Shown: positions 1 to 10,145 of the stretch, in pieces | Numbering within the stretch: position 1 is the first letter of the stretch | How the letters are laid out: each line of letters starts with the position of its first letter | DNA from: Acanthochromis polyacanthus | Taxonomy: Eukaryota; Chordata; Actinopteri; Pomacentridae | NCBI RefSeq assembly: GCF_021347895.1 | Contig: NC_067125.1 | Span: 24,283,621-24,347,620, forward strand | Direction: 5' to 3' | Length of the DNA stretch: 64,000 nt | Made by a program: the position numbers and the translations under genes | Notes under the pieces: generated by a model | What the model was told of the DNA's origin: nothing | The model's database searches: none | Seen by the model: only the letters and a program-made list of their open reading frames with translations

Positions 1-570
1 GATAAAAACACCGAAATACCGAACAGGAACGTGAAAATAAGCAGAATTGTACCCAACAGAACGACATGTGAGGAGTTCAGGAACTGTTGGAAAATTGGAA
101 ATCAGACAGAATTTATAGTTTTTTTTACAAGAAATGGCTTATTTTTAGTGATTGTTTTTAAACGAGACATGAGTAATATAGCGATTTTGATGAAATCTCT
201 TATTTTGTTGATGAAATCCCCAAACTATTCCAAGGTAACGACACGGGATTCATTCAAGAACTGTTGTGAAATTGAAAATCAGACAATTTATAGCTTATTT
301 CAGAACCTGGTGACTGCACATAGGTTATTTTTAGTGTGTTTTTTTTTATGGGAAAATTTCATTATTTTCAGCCATAATTGCCCAACAAAAAGATACGTGA
401 CTCATTCAAGGACTGTTGAAAAGTTGAAAATCAGCCGTTTGTTTCTGTCTTTGTCGTTTTAGTTCAGTTGCTAGGTCTTTAAACAATCCACTGGAAGGTT
501 TCTTGGGTTCAGGTGATTTAACTTCACGTCGTCTTTAAATTATAAATATTAACAGAAGAGCTGCTGAACT
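1..570. repeat. Left arm of an inverted repeat, with internal tandem blocks
   Basis: Three diverged blocks of about 150 bp follow each other (near 50-110, 225-300 and 375-440), each with a variant of 'ttcaaggactgttg' followed by 'gttgaaaatcag'. The stretch from about 355 to 520 reappears in reverse complement at about 1650-1810. No transposase or known terminal motif was recognised. It lies in actn4 intron 1. Confidence 0.6.
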
Positions 571-1600
571 CTGGGAACTCATGAAAGACGTTTTATCGAC
601 TGATCAATCGTTTGATTAGTTCTGAGGATTTTCCAGAAGTTCTTCCTGCTAGTTGGGAATAAATTCGGGGACTTTGAAACTTTTGAAGTGAAGTTTTCCT
701 TCTAAACTCGACGCTGAAACGTGGTGATGTGAGATAACAGAGTCCTGCCAGCTGATTCAAGGTCAGCTGTGGGAAAGCCCTCTGCCTCAGCTGACCGGGA
801 CCCAGGATCGGCTCAAACAACGATTCAGTCGGTGCAGCAGGAATGTTTCCTCTCTCTTTCCTCCCCTTTGTCTCGGCCGTTGGCGGCGGTGGGAGACATT
901 CGGGGGGAAACATTCCTTTGGTGGCCTATTCTAGCCGCTGGGCCGGTGGGAGGGGGCTCGGCCTGGAGGGGGCGGGGTGGCCTGTTTTTTAGCCCCACAT
1001 GAGGGGAAAAAGAAAAGAGGAGCTGGGGGTTTGCAGGATTGCAGATGTGGTCGGAGCAGTGGGAGTCGGAGTTTCCAGCCGGAAGCGGCGGCGCCCGAAC
1101 GCTGCTCCAAGTATTTGTTTGCAGAGTCGCTCAAACTTCACCGTCCAATCGAAGCGCTCTTTACTGCTGCGACATCGGTCAGCTGCAGGCCGTTGGAATA
1201 ATGTGTTCGTCCTTCACACACATCTCTTCACGGTCTGTTTCCCCTCGGCCGTCTTTGTGAGCAGGTTTTGGACTCGGGTTCGTCTGGAAGTCATCAGATC
1301 CCGGACCCGACCGGAGCTCTCCTCCTAATCGCTCTCCAGATTAGCACCCGGCTATTGTGCATAGTTACAGGGATTAGCGGACGGCGTTTCCCTCTGATGA
1401 ATTGAAATTGGCAACAATGGAGACGAAGAATTTCCTCTTGGTCGGCCGCCAGCGAGCGTGTTGATGGTTAGCTTCAAGTCAGACCTCGAAGTGTTTCCTC
1501 CGTAAACATTAGAAGAAACATTCTGGAAAAATCACCTCTGCAGCCCTTGAATTGATCCCAAACAAGCAGGAAGAGCCTCTGATAAACGCCCAGAGCTCAC
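571..1600. other. GC-rich block between two inverted arms, no gene recognised
   Basis: About 760-1490 is clearly GC- and CpG-richer than its surroundings and contains GC-box-like runs such as 'ggggcgggg' near 970. Short open frames occur on both strands, but none resembles a known protein or has convincing splice context. It could be an alternative promoter or a conserved intronic element of actn4, but nothing in the sequence proves either. Confidence 0.4.
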
Positions 1601-1815
1601 ATGTCGTCTGTAAATTGTAAATATTAACAGAACAGCAGCTTAAGTTTAACCACCTGAACCCAAGAAATATTCCAGCGGATTATTTAAAGACAAAATAACT
1701 GAACTAAAATGACAAAGACAGAAACAAACATCTGATTTTTAACTTTCCAACAGTCCTTGAACAAATCATGTGTCATTCTATTGGGAAATCTGGTTTAAAT
1801 TCATGACATTTCATC
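1601..1815. repeat. Right arm of the inverted repeat
   Basis: About 1650-1810 is the reverse complement of about 355-520 (for example 'ctgaacccaagaaat' against 'tttcttgggttcag'). A segment of about 45 bp next to it (about 1602-1645, 'gtaaatattaacagaac') has the same orientation as its counterpart at about 525-570, so the pair consists of inverted arms with a direct-orientation core. Confidence 0.6.
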
Positions 1816-2799
1816 AAAATCACTTCATTCTACATGTCTTAATTTAAAAAAAACACCATTTACAGTACGTAAATTCTGTAAAAAACTAAAAAAAAATTTG
1901 TAGTTAACAAAACTGAGCAGTTATGACAGACTAAGCTGAGATCAACAGACATTTAACTAAAATTTGGGGTGTTTTCAAGTTGAACTGCAAGCTGTGTTCA
2001 AACAGAGCAGAGAGGAGACAAACAGCAACAAACCAGACTATGAGAGGAAAATAAAACATATTTGACCAATGAAATAAAGGGTAAACAGAGGAGCAAGTTG
2101 TTGAAAGATACATCCAGAATGGTGAAACATCTTTCTAGAGTCGAAAAACATAGATTTTTGCACAATAATTAAAGAAATTCAACTTTCCTTTTGTGTTTTT
2201 TGTCATGATTTATGCCATTATAAGTGTGTCTTATGGGACAGAAAACATTTTTGAGTTCTCCGTTTCCATAGAGGTGCAGGACTTTATATTAGAGTAAAAA
2301 AAAAATGAGCCGACAGTGAAGAAAACTGTAGAAACAGCAGCAAAAATACTCCCAAAAATGAGAAAAAAGGTTTAAAAATCTCTTCCACAAGTTCTCAGAG
2401 CTCATTGAGAGAGAATATTTCCATCTATTGAATGATTGCATTAAAATTCCAGTAGAAACTGCAAAAATCGCCATGATTCCAATCAAATTTTCCACTTTTG
2501 TCAGCGGATTTTCCCCTAAAAGCAACAACAGTGTGATTTCAGGTGCCTGGGTCACAACGACAGGAGATGATCCGAGCAGATTAAAGCCCGAACTCGACAC
2601 ACACGTATCGGTGCACTAACGAGGATTAAAGCCGCCTGTTGCGCAGAGAAAACAGAATTAACAGAATTACAGATAAACCTGAGCAGTTAAGGAGCTGAAC
2701 TCACATGATAACTTTAATTCAGCTGCTTTTAAATCGGCTCTAAGCTGCTGTGTGCTTTTACTGTCTGGTCTGTCGTCGTTTAGTGAGCAGAGCTTCTTC
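1816..2799. other. Intronic sequence with no recognised feature
   Basis: A/T-leaning sequence within actn4 intron 1. The open frames here are short, on opposite strands, and have no recognisable domain. No RNA gene or transposon end was found. Confidence 0.4.
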
Positions 2800-3290
2800 T
2801 AAAACGACGGAGACAAAAAAATGAACACAAACAAGACAAAAAAATGACAAAACTGGAACAAAACGCAAAAAATAGACAAACACCACAAGCGAGACAATAA
2901 GGGAAAACAAAACAACATGAGACAAATGACATGAAACAAAACAAAATTAGACAAAAAACATTAGCAAAGCAACAGAAAAATTGACACAAAAGGACAAAAA
3001 ATGACAAAAGCGAGAAATCAAAATGACTAAAGTCAGACAAAAACACAAAAACAGGACAAAATCTTATAAAAATGAGACAAAATGACAAACGAACAATCTA
3101 GTATTTTACTTTATGATCAAAACAACTTGGCATGGTCCAGAAATTATTTTAAATGTACAGTTTTCCTCATTCACAATCTGCAGTTAATGTCTTCTCTCTA
3201 ATTTTTACTCTTTACAAAGTCAGGCTGGATTGGACCCTTTGGAGGGCCGGTTTTGGACCGTGGGCCACATGTTTGACACGCTTGCTCTGA
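2800..3290. repeat. Dispersed repeat with GACAAAA-rich block
   Basis: A purine-rich stretch made of variants of 'gacaaaaaatgacaaaa' (2800-3090) runs into a segment read on the minus strand as 'gtgtcaaacatgtggccc' and 'aaaggtccaatcc'-like words. I recognise this combination as a widespread fish non-autonomous repeat. The family is not certain and no target-site duplication was found. Confidence 0.5.
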
Positions 3291-4646
3291 AGCCAGATCT
3301 GAGCCGGTTCAGTCGGAGTCTAGAGTCCGTTTGTCCTGAGAAAAAGTCGCTCACAGCTCGTCCTGAGCCAATGGAGGCCATCTGAACAGAAAGCATGTGA
3401 AAGTGGGCGGTAAAAGAACAAACCGACATTGTGTCCGGCTGCCCACCTCGCCAACGACGGAGGGACGAATCGGAGTGTGAGATGGACGTCTGGGCTCTTT
3501 GTCGGAGACGCTAGGTGACAAAAACGCAGTCAGGCTGCTTCAGTTTGTCGTAGGACACATCTGTATGGACCGAGCTTCCAGAACAAGGCAGGAAGAGAAA
3601 CTAATCTAGTAGCATTTGAAGGAAAAAATATGAGGAATTAACTACAACCAACTCAGAGGTGATGCAAAACGCTAAATTAAAAGTGACCCGTTAGCATTTT
3701 TACTGTCTTTTTTCTCGCTGCTTTAATAGCAAAACCCATTAAAGGAGCTTCTGAAAGCCTCCTGCAGGTTAAACTGAGTTGATCCAACATTTTGCTTTGT
3801 AGATTTCCTCTAAAACACTCACTAAACACAGACTGAAAACATCTGTTAGCTTCAATGCTACTAGTAACATGTGAACAGTATCTGAACATGAAATTATCAA
3901 AATGCGACTCCAGAGGTGAAAGAAAGCATTCAGTCAGACCGTTTTACTTGGATACGGCGTTTTGAGTGGTTAGAATGTGAAAAAGCAACAGTTTGTTAGC
4001 AAACCTGCATTAAATCCAAGTGCACAATCTGCTCAATCCACTAGTCTTTATCCTGTCCTAAAGACTAAAATGCAGAATTTCTGGAACATTAATCACAATT
4101 TTGACTTCCGACTATTAAATTAATGTGACTAACTGCAATATTGACGTTTAAAATGATTCTGTTTGTGTAAATCTAGCATCAAAATGTGCTTTTTCACTCT
4201 TTTTAATCTAAATTTTGGTCTTAAAACCTATTTTAGCTGCTGCAGTAACTGAGTGGAGACTAGAAGCTTCTCCGTGCACATAATTAGCTTCTACATTAGC
4301 CTCACACATGAGGCGTTTAGGGACTATCAGTAAACTGTAGCATCTATGAACACACAATGAGGCATTTTGGGTAATATTTTGTTTATTTAGTTAATTAAGA
4401 TTCTTTCAGGTCTTGATGCACAGATGCAGCGAAACATGGAAGTAAAAGCAGCACTCGTGGACATGAAAGCGCAACTTAAAAACCAATAAATACGTATGAT
4501 CTTAACACTCATAAAAACATTCGTTGACGTTCCTTTTTTTTGGACGTAATCGTGCAGCCTTAACGTGCACCTACAGCTAATGTTCGCAGTGCTTATGGCT
4601 GAAAATCTCTACGTGCATTTCTTGTACATTTTGAAGCATTAGAAAT
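3291..4646. other. Intronic sequence with no recognised feature
   Basis: Intron 1 of actn4. No coding exon, RNA gene or transposon end is visible. Small open frames at 3677-3889 and on either strand near 4600 lack any domain. Confidence 0.4.
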
Positions 4647-5103
4647 AGTGGTGCAACGGATCATCATTGATCCGTGATCCATTGGGATCGACATCATCAG
4701 TTTGGCACACACTTGACCCGTGGAGCGATTTCTGAAAAAAAAAAGTTGTGCTCCGTCCACACGCAGCTTGTGGCGAGCGGAGAAAGGAAGAGAGCAGACA
4801 TGGCGAGCGGAGGAAAGGAGGAGCTTGAACACCCCGCGACACTTAAATCCCCTCTATGGGAGCATTTTGGTTTCCCTGGCAACTATGACGACGAAGGAAA
4901 GAGGTCAGTGGACAAAACCGCGACGGTGTGTAGGCACTGTGGTATAAGAAAGCCATATGACAGTGGAAACACATCCACACATTTGAAGTGACATCTAATA
5001 ATAAACAGACAAAATGTATGTTTATTTGTTTTTTGTTTTTATTTTTTTTGCTGATCCGAGGACCGATCCGATCCGTGAGTTTAGTGATCCATTGCACCAC
5101 TAA
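4647..5103 (+). mobile_element. Short hAT-type DNA transposon derivative
   Basis: The ends are inverted: 'agtggtgcaacggatca' at the left and, on the other strand, 'agtggtgcaatggatca' at the right. The flanks 'ttagaaat' (4639-4646) and 'ttagaaac' (5104-5111) match at seven of eight positions, as expected for an 8-bp hAT target-site duplication. The 457-bp interior keeps only the N-terminal BED zinc finger of a transposase, so this is an internally deleted, non-autonomous copy. Confidence 0.75.
4800..4991 (+). pseudogene. BED zinc-finger fragment of a hAT transposase
   Basis: The 63-residue frame starting at the ATG at 4800 has the BED-finger layout: an aromatic block 'SPLWEHFGF', a Cys pair in 'VCRHCG', then 'GNTSTHLK', where the first zinc-binding His is seen. 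The frame stops with TGA exactly where the family usually has Arg before the next His, and the His codon follows the stop, so the finger is cut by a probable CGA-to-TGA change. No catalytic DDE region or dimerisation domain follows before the element ends. Confidence 0.7.
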
Positions 5104-7690
5104 TTAGAAACGTCTTTAGGACCCTAAGAAAAACAAAATTCCACCAAACTCTCTGTTCTTCCTGCCTCAAATCCACACAAGAATCAGTTCAGAGCAAACA
5201 GCTGACGAATTGAACCGTCTGTCAACATAGGAAAATGAAGGCAGATAAGATCAAACCACAGCCGATTTATGGCAGGAAACGATTATTTCTACAGCTAACG
5301 TATCACAGTTCGATTTTCTGCTAAATAAATCAGAAAAGGCTCTCATTTTCCTCTCCCTGCACTGACAGAAAACTATTAGCTGCGATTAATTTCCAGAAGT
5401 CTAACAAGGAACATTGAGTCTCCAGAGACAGCGATCGCTCGAGGCCTTTTGGCTCGTGGATCTCCACCGCTCGTCCTCCCACCTGGTTCTGCGTTCTCCA
5501 CATGACATGAGAACAAGTGTAACTGTTGCTGGGAATTTGCATGCAGCGCCTGGGCTCCAATAAAACCTCCAGTGGCGTCACCGTGTACCTCGACGTGTTC
5601 AGACGGATCCCCGACCAGAAAAAAAAAAAAACCACTTAATGACACGTCTATCAGCAGAGGAGCTCTGACAAACTGTGATTATCTGAACTGGGCCGGACCA
5701 GAAGCTACAAGTGTCGAGAAATACGAGCAAAATGGAGAAAATGGACAAGAGGAAACCTTCAACCAGACAACCAGAATCACCACACAGCCTTAAAACGAGT
5801 TCTTCTGGTGCAGAGAACAGAAACTACCTAGAAGTCTACCTTCAAACACCATCTGCATTTTAAGATTTTCTGTTTTACTGAGAAGATTGAAATAAAAAGA
5901 TGAGACTGATCTGATCTTTAGAGGACTCCCTGTAGCTCCTTCAGGGGAAAAAAAAAAAAATCCTGTTTCCTTTTCTCTACACGGTTTAAAAAAAAATTAC
6001 TTTTATAGAGTTTTTAACAGGAATTATTCTTAAATTTACATTTGACAGATCATATCCAGCAAAAATCACAGGAAACAAAAGTTAATCCACAAATTAAAAG
6101 TTAAATAAATATTTGGCAAAATTTGTATAAAGTCATTTTTTTTTCCTTATATGGCTTTCATTAATTTATTTCATTTTTTACATGTTATTTGAAAAAAAAA
6201 TGTGATTAAAGATTTTCAAAAACAGTATAAATTGTTTTCAAGCTGTAATTTTACAGATTTCCCGTTATAATATAAAAATATTAATTTACAACTTAAAAAT
6301 AGAACAAATATTTGAGAAAAACATGAAAATCATTTGTACAAATGGTAATTTCTTCATACATGGTTTTCAATATATTAGTTTAATTAAAAAAATATTTTAC
6401 AAATATTTGATGTTATTCGAAACAAAAATTAGTGATGTTAAGAAAAAAAAAAGCAAATTTTATTTTTAGGTTTTCCCTTTTTCACAAAATTATAATTTGT
6501 AGTAAAAACCCAGAAAAAATGCTTTAATGTTAATTTTTTTCAAAATGCACAGAATGTCAACATAAAAATAGATTTATTTAAAAAAAATTCTCTTTTACCA
6601 CGTTTGACTGCAAAATTATAAATTTACTTTAATTTAATTGTGATTTTTTTAAATAATAAAATTGCTTAAATAAAATCTGATATTTGAAGAAAAATCTCAA
6701 CATGTTTATGTTTTCAGTGGCTCTTAATGCCCCTAATTTTGAGTATTTTAAATGTATTTAAGCTTAAACTTTGACCTCATAACTTATCATGTTTGACCTT
6801 TTTTAAATATTTTATAGCATTTTATTTTGGATTATTTTTATGCACCAACTGTGAACATGTATTTAAAACTGCTAAACACATACTTGATTTGATTAAAACC
6901 AGCTAAAAATGACATAATTTTGCAGATAGTCGCTGTTATTTCTACAGCTTTAGAACATTACAGTATTTTAAATATTATTTCTGCATGTTTTCAGTTTTTT
7001 TCAGATTTGTTCTCTCTAATGTGCAGTCGGGTGAGAAAAAGCAGCTCTGCCGTCCGTTTGAAGCCTGAAAACGGTGCTGCTCCTGTTTCTGACCCTCAAA
7101 CTGGTTCCCACGTTCATTAGATCCACTGCTGCCCCTCCATATTCCAGCAGGAAGCATTTCTTCACTTCTGCGTAATAAACTGGCCCAGCGAGCCTGAATA
7201 CACTGCAGGAATTTACCCTCCTTTTCCTCCACTTCCCACCGATCGGAGGGTTCTAGTCTGTTAATGATTCCTCCTCTGGACAAACTTTGACCCCGACGTT
7301 CAGCAGACAAACATCCAGGAATGTCTGACGCCCAGAAAACGCTGAGTGGCTCGATAAAACACCGGCATGCTGTCACGCCACCAGAAGGTATTCCAGTCAT
7401 CTGGCCGGTCGCTGAATAAGACGCTCCATCATTCCTCAGCATTGAACGAGTGATGCTTCATTACGCTGCTGCTTCACTCCCTTCTGAGGAGGAAAACTAT
7501 TCAGGCGAATATTTTCACTTTAGAGATCATAATAGAGAGAATATAAGACACGTAGGACGCCTAACGAGGAAACAAGGAACAGGTAGAAGTTACTAGAAGG
7601 AGCGCTAGCATAGATTTTAGCTCTGATAAAACAAATATAGAACCAGAAGATGAAGACGGAGGAAGAAATGCTGCATAAAGAGAAATATTT
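5104..7690. other. Intronic, largely AT-rich sequence
   Basis: About 5930-6900 is strongly AT-rich with many A and T runs. About 7000-7450 is more balanced and carries a 155-codon open frame on the minus strand that has no domain and no splice context. Nothing gene-like is recognised, and actn4 exon 2 was not found here. Confidence 0.4.
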
Positions 7691-8660
7691 GAGTAATCAG
7701 TTGATTGTTTGGTCTAAAAAATAGCATCAAGTGTTTCTAAAGCACAAAATGACATCCCCAAATGTCTTGTTTTGTCCACAAACCAAAGACATTCAGCAAA
7801 TATTCACATTTAACAAGCTGGAATCAGAGGCTTTAGACAGTTTTTTCCAAAACTGAATCATTATTTGGTGTAAAATTTTTCAAAAAACGGCAGTAAGTGT
7901 TTTCTAAAGTGCAAAACGACGTCGTTAAATGTCTTGTTTTGTCCACAAACTGCAAATTTTCACATTTAACAAGCTGGAATCAGAGGATTTAGACTGTAAT
8001 TCCTAAACTGAATCATTGTTTGGACTAAACAATGTGAAAAAATGGTGATTGTTTTCCAAAGCACAAAATGACGCCCTAAGAAGTCTTATTTTGTTTACAA
8101 ACCGAATGCATTCATTATTACTGTCATAAACCAGGACAGAAACTGGAAAATAATCACATTTAAGCAGCTGGACTGCGTCCAAAAAAATGCCAGAAATATG
8201 GTAAAATGTTAAAAACTCTCAAAGAAACCAGAAAATATTCAGATATAACTCACTAGAATCCCAGAATTTATAATTTTTTTCTCACAAAATGTACTTAAAC
8301 AGGTCAATCGATTAGCTGCTTGGTCTATAAAATGTCAAAAAATGGCGAAAAATGCTAAATTTCCCAAAGATCAAGATGCCAGATGACTTGTTTCCATGCC
8401 CAACATGAAGATCAGTGCAAAGAAACTACAAAATAATCACATTTAAGAAACTGTAATACTAAAAATGATAAACTAATTTGTTATTTAGTGAATACAATGT
8501 CAATAAATGGTGAAAAATGTCCAAGATATCCAACGCCAAAGATGGCAAATGTCTTTTCTTTGGTCCACAAACCAAAGATATCCAGCTTCACATCCCGATA
8601 AGTGTTGAAATACAACATTTTTCTTCAAAATAATGTAATAGTTGGCAGTAAAGTGATTAA
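7691..8660. repeat. Diverged tandem repeat, about five units
   Basis: Units of about 140-170 bp recur with the word order 'ttgttttgtccacaaacc', then 'ttcacatttaacaagctgg', then 'aatcagagg', then 'gaatcattgtttgg'. Clear units start near 7705, 7860, 8010, 8310 and 8480. A single related copy lies at 12262-12400. I recognise the motif as a common fish dispersed repeat. It lies in actn4 intron 1. Confidence 0.65.
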
Positions 8661-9059
8661 TTAATGGATTTTTGCAGGCATAACTTGAAAACAGAAGCTA
8701 CAATGAGGGTAAATATTAAAGACTGGAGCTCATATTGATGATCTGAGTTGATATTGGGCCACGGAAGATGCACAGAGGTTTTCTGCTGAATATGATCGTA
8801 GCTGGATATAAAACCCGCAGCTCAGCAAGTGGGCGTTCAGCTCAGAGCACAGAAACTGTGGCTGCACAAAGTTGAGGGAGGAATGTGAGCAGCAGAGACA
8901 ACAATAATCTGCATCTACAGCTGCTCTAATCCAAGTTTTAACACCTCTGCAGCTCCATGTGCACAGGATTTTACACTTTCCGCAGGCTTTCTGATTTAGT
9001 GCCGCTTTCAAAATAGCTGCAATGCCTCGAATACTTTCAAAAAAGTTGCAAACCACGAC
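8661..9059. other. Intronic sequence with no recognised feature
   Basis: A 128-codon minus-strand frame at 8730-9116 has no domain and no splice signals that would make it an exon. No other feature seen. Confidence 0.35.
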
Positions 9060-9562
9060 AGGAATTTCCACCAGGAGGGCTGCGAGTTTCACTGGAGATG
9101 TTTCCCCCTCAGGCACCGTTCCAGACTACCACAGCAAAAGCTCGAAATTAAGAAAATCGAAGATAATTCACGTTAACTGTGGGGTTAACTGGGGAAATCA
9201 GTGGAGCTGAATTATCCCCATATCGGCCTCGGTTTATCGGTCACATCTTGAAGCAGAAACTCGCCTCGATTTACTGTGTTTTATCGGCCTCCAGCGAGGC
9301 AGACTGGCGGCACCACACGTCCGGATTCCGCTCTGAAACCTCCAAAAACCACCGTGAGATTCGTTCCATCCGCAGCCGCGAATGTCGCCACAGTCCCGGC
9401 TTGGATTTCTTACAACAATGCGGTGAATTGTTTCCGCCCAGAAATGGAAAGAAGTACTAGCAAGGAGGTATAAAACAACCAGAGATGATTCACGGGTGAT
9501 ATATCCAGCATGAAACGGCGTTTAACACGGGTTAAACCGGGTGAAAAGAGGAGAGCCAGGCG

Positions 9563-9645
9563 CGGTTCTGGTGGAGGGGAGCAAACCGAGGCCCACATTC
9601 GGTCACCGAATACGGGCCTCGGTTTGCTCCCCTCCACCAGAACCG
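9563..9645. repeat. Near-perfect 83-bp hairpin in actn4 intron 1
   Basis: The left arm begins 'cggttctggtggagggg' and the right arm ends with its exact complement, 'cccctccaccagaaccg'. The arms pair for more than 30 bp, then after a short interruption pair again around 'attcggt/accgaat'. It starts about 55 bp downstream of the actn4 exon 1 donor on the transcribed strand, so it would fold in the pre-mRNA. Confidence 0.85.
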
Positions 9646-9700
9646 GTCTCCGACCTCCACTCCCAGCCACGTTCTCCCGGCTCGGCTTGGCTTCACTCAC

Positions 9701-9826
9701 CTTCCTCTGCTGCTTCTCCCAGGCCGGGTCCAGAAGCAGGTCCCGGTCCCAGTCGTTCTCCTGCTCCATGTAGGTCTGAACTCCGCCGGCCGACGGCTGG
9801 TTGTTGGCGGCGTGATAATCGACCAT
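9701..9826 (-). CDS. actn4: Alpha-actinin-4, first coding exon
   Basis: Alpha-actinin-4 is a rod-shaped, antiparallel dimer that cross-links actin filaments in the cytoplasm and at adhesions. This exon codes for 42 residues: it begins 'MVDYHAANN', continues through a short Gly-containing linker and '[19 protein letters not shown]', and ends in 'KQQRK' at a GTGAGT donor (9700-9699 and downstream). The acidic run before the first calponin-homology domain is near invariant in alpha-actinins, and the 'MVDYHAAN' start separates actinin-4 from actinin-1, which starts differently. The ATG at 9826 opens in the GC-rich leader with no upstream in-frame alternative that keeps family similarity. Exon 2, which should begin the first calponin-homology domain, is not within 1-9700, so intron 1 exceeds 9.7 kb. 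The 181-codon frame that reads through the donor is intron read-through. Confidence 0.92.
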
Positions 9827-10145
9827 GTCAGAAGCGGAGAGCCGGAGCGGGTCGCAGGAGGAAAAAAATAATAAAACTGTCAGCGGAGAAGCCCCAAAAA
9901 AAGGGAGGAAAAAAAAGATTCGGGGGGAAAAATAGCGAAACACGGTCCGAGTCAAGAGAGGCGGGATGGGGAGGGAACAGAGCGGCGCAGGTCCTGGTTC
10001 TCTTCCAGCCGTGCAGCGTCTTCACTGAGATGAGGATCCGGTGTGAGTTGCTGCCGCCGCGGGGAGGAGACAAGCTGAAGCCGCGGAGGCTGCTGGGAGG
10101 AACCGGCCGCTCCTAGGAGCCGCGCAGTGCGCAGCCGCAATCCGG

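Larger units (their letters stand above)
9060..10145 (-). promoter_or_regulatory. actn4: GC-rich promoter region of actn4
   Basis: Base composition shifts to GC- and CpG-rich across the first coding exon, with CpG-dense runs around 9540-9830 and 9930-10140, and drops sharply to T-rich DNA at about 10146. This fits the CpG-rich promoter and 5' untranslated region of a widely expressed gene transcribed on the minus strand. The transcription start is not visible, but the 5' leader should lie between 9827 and roughly 10140. Confidence 0.65.

Noticed and set aside
593..1328. Overlapping open frames on both strands in the GC-rich block
   Set aside because: High GC content lowers stop-codon density. 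The frames overlap each other on both strands and resemble nothing known.
6975..7442. 155-codon minus-strand open frame in actn4 intron 1
   Set aside because: No domain, no family resemblance and no splice context; composition is ordinary for the intron.
9410..9955. 181-codon frame containing the actn4 start
   Set aside because: Only 9701-9826 is exon; the rest is upstream leader and intron read through in the same frame.
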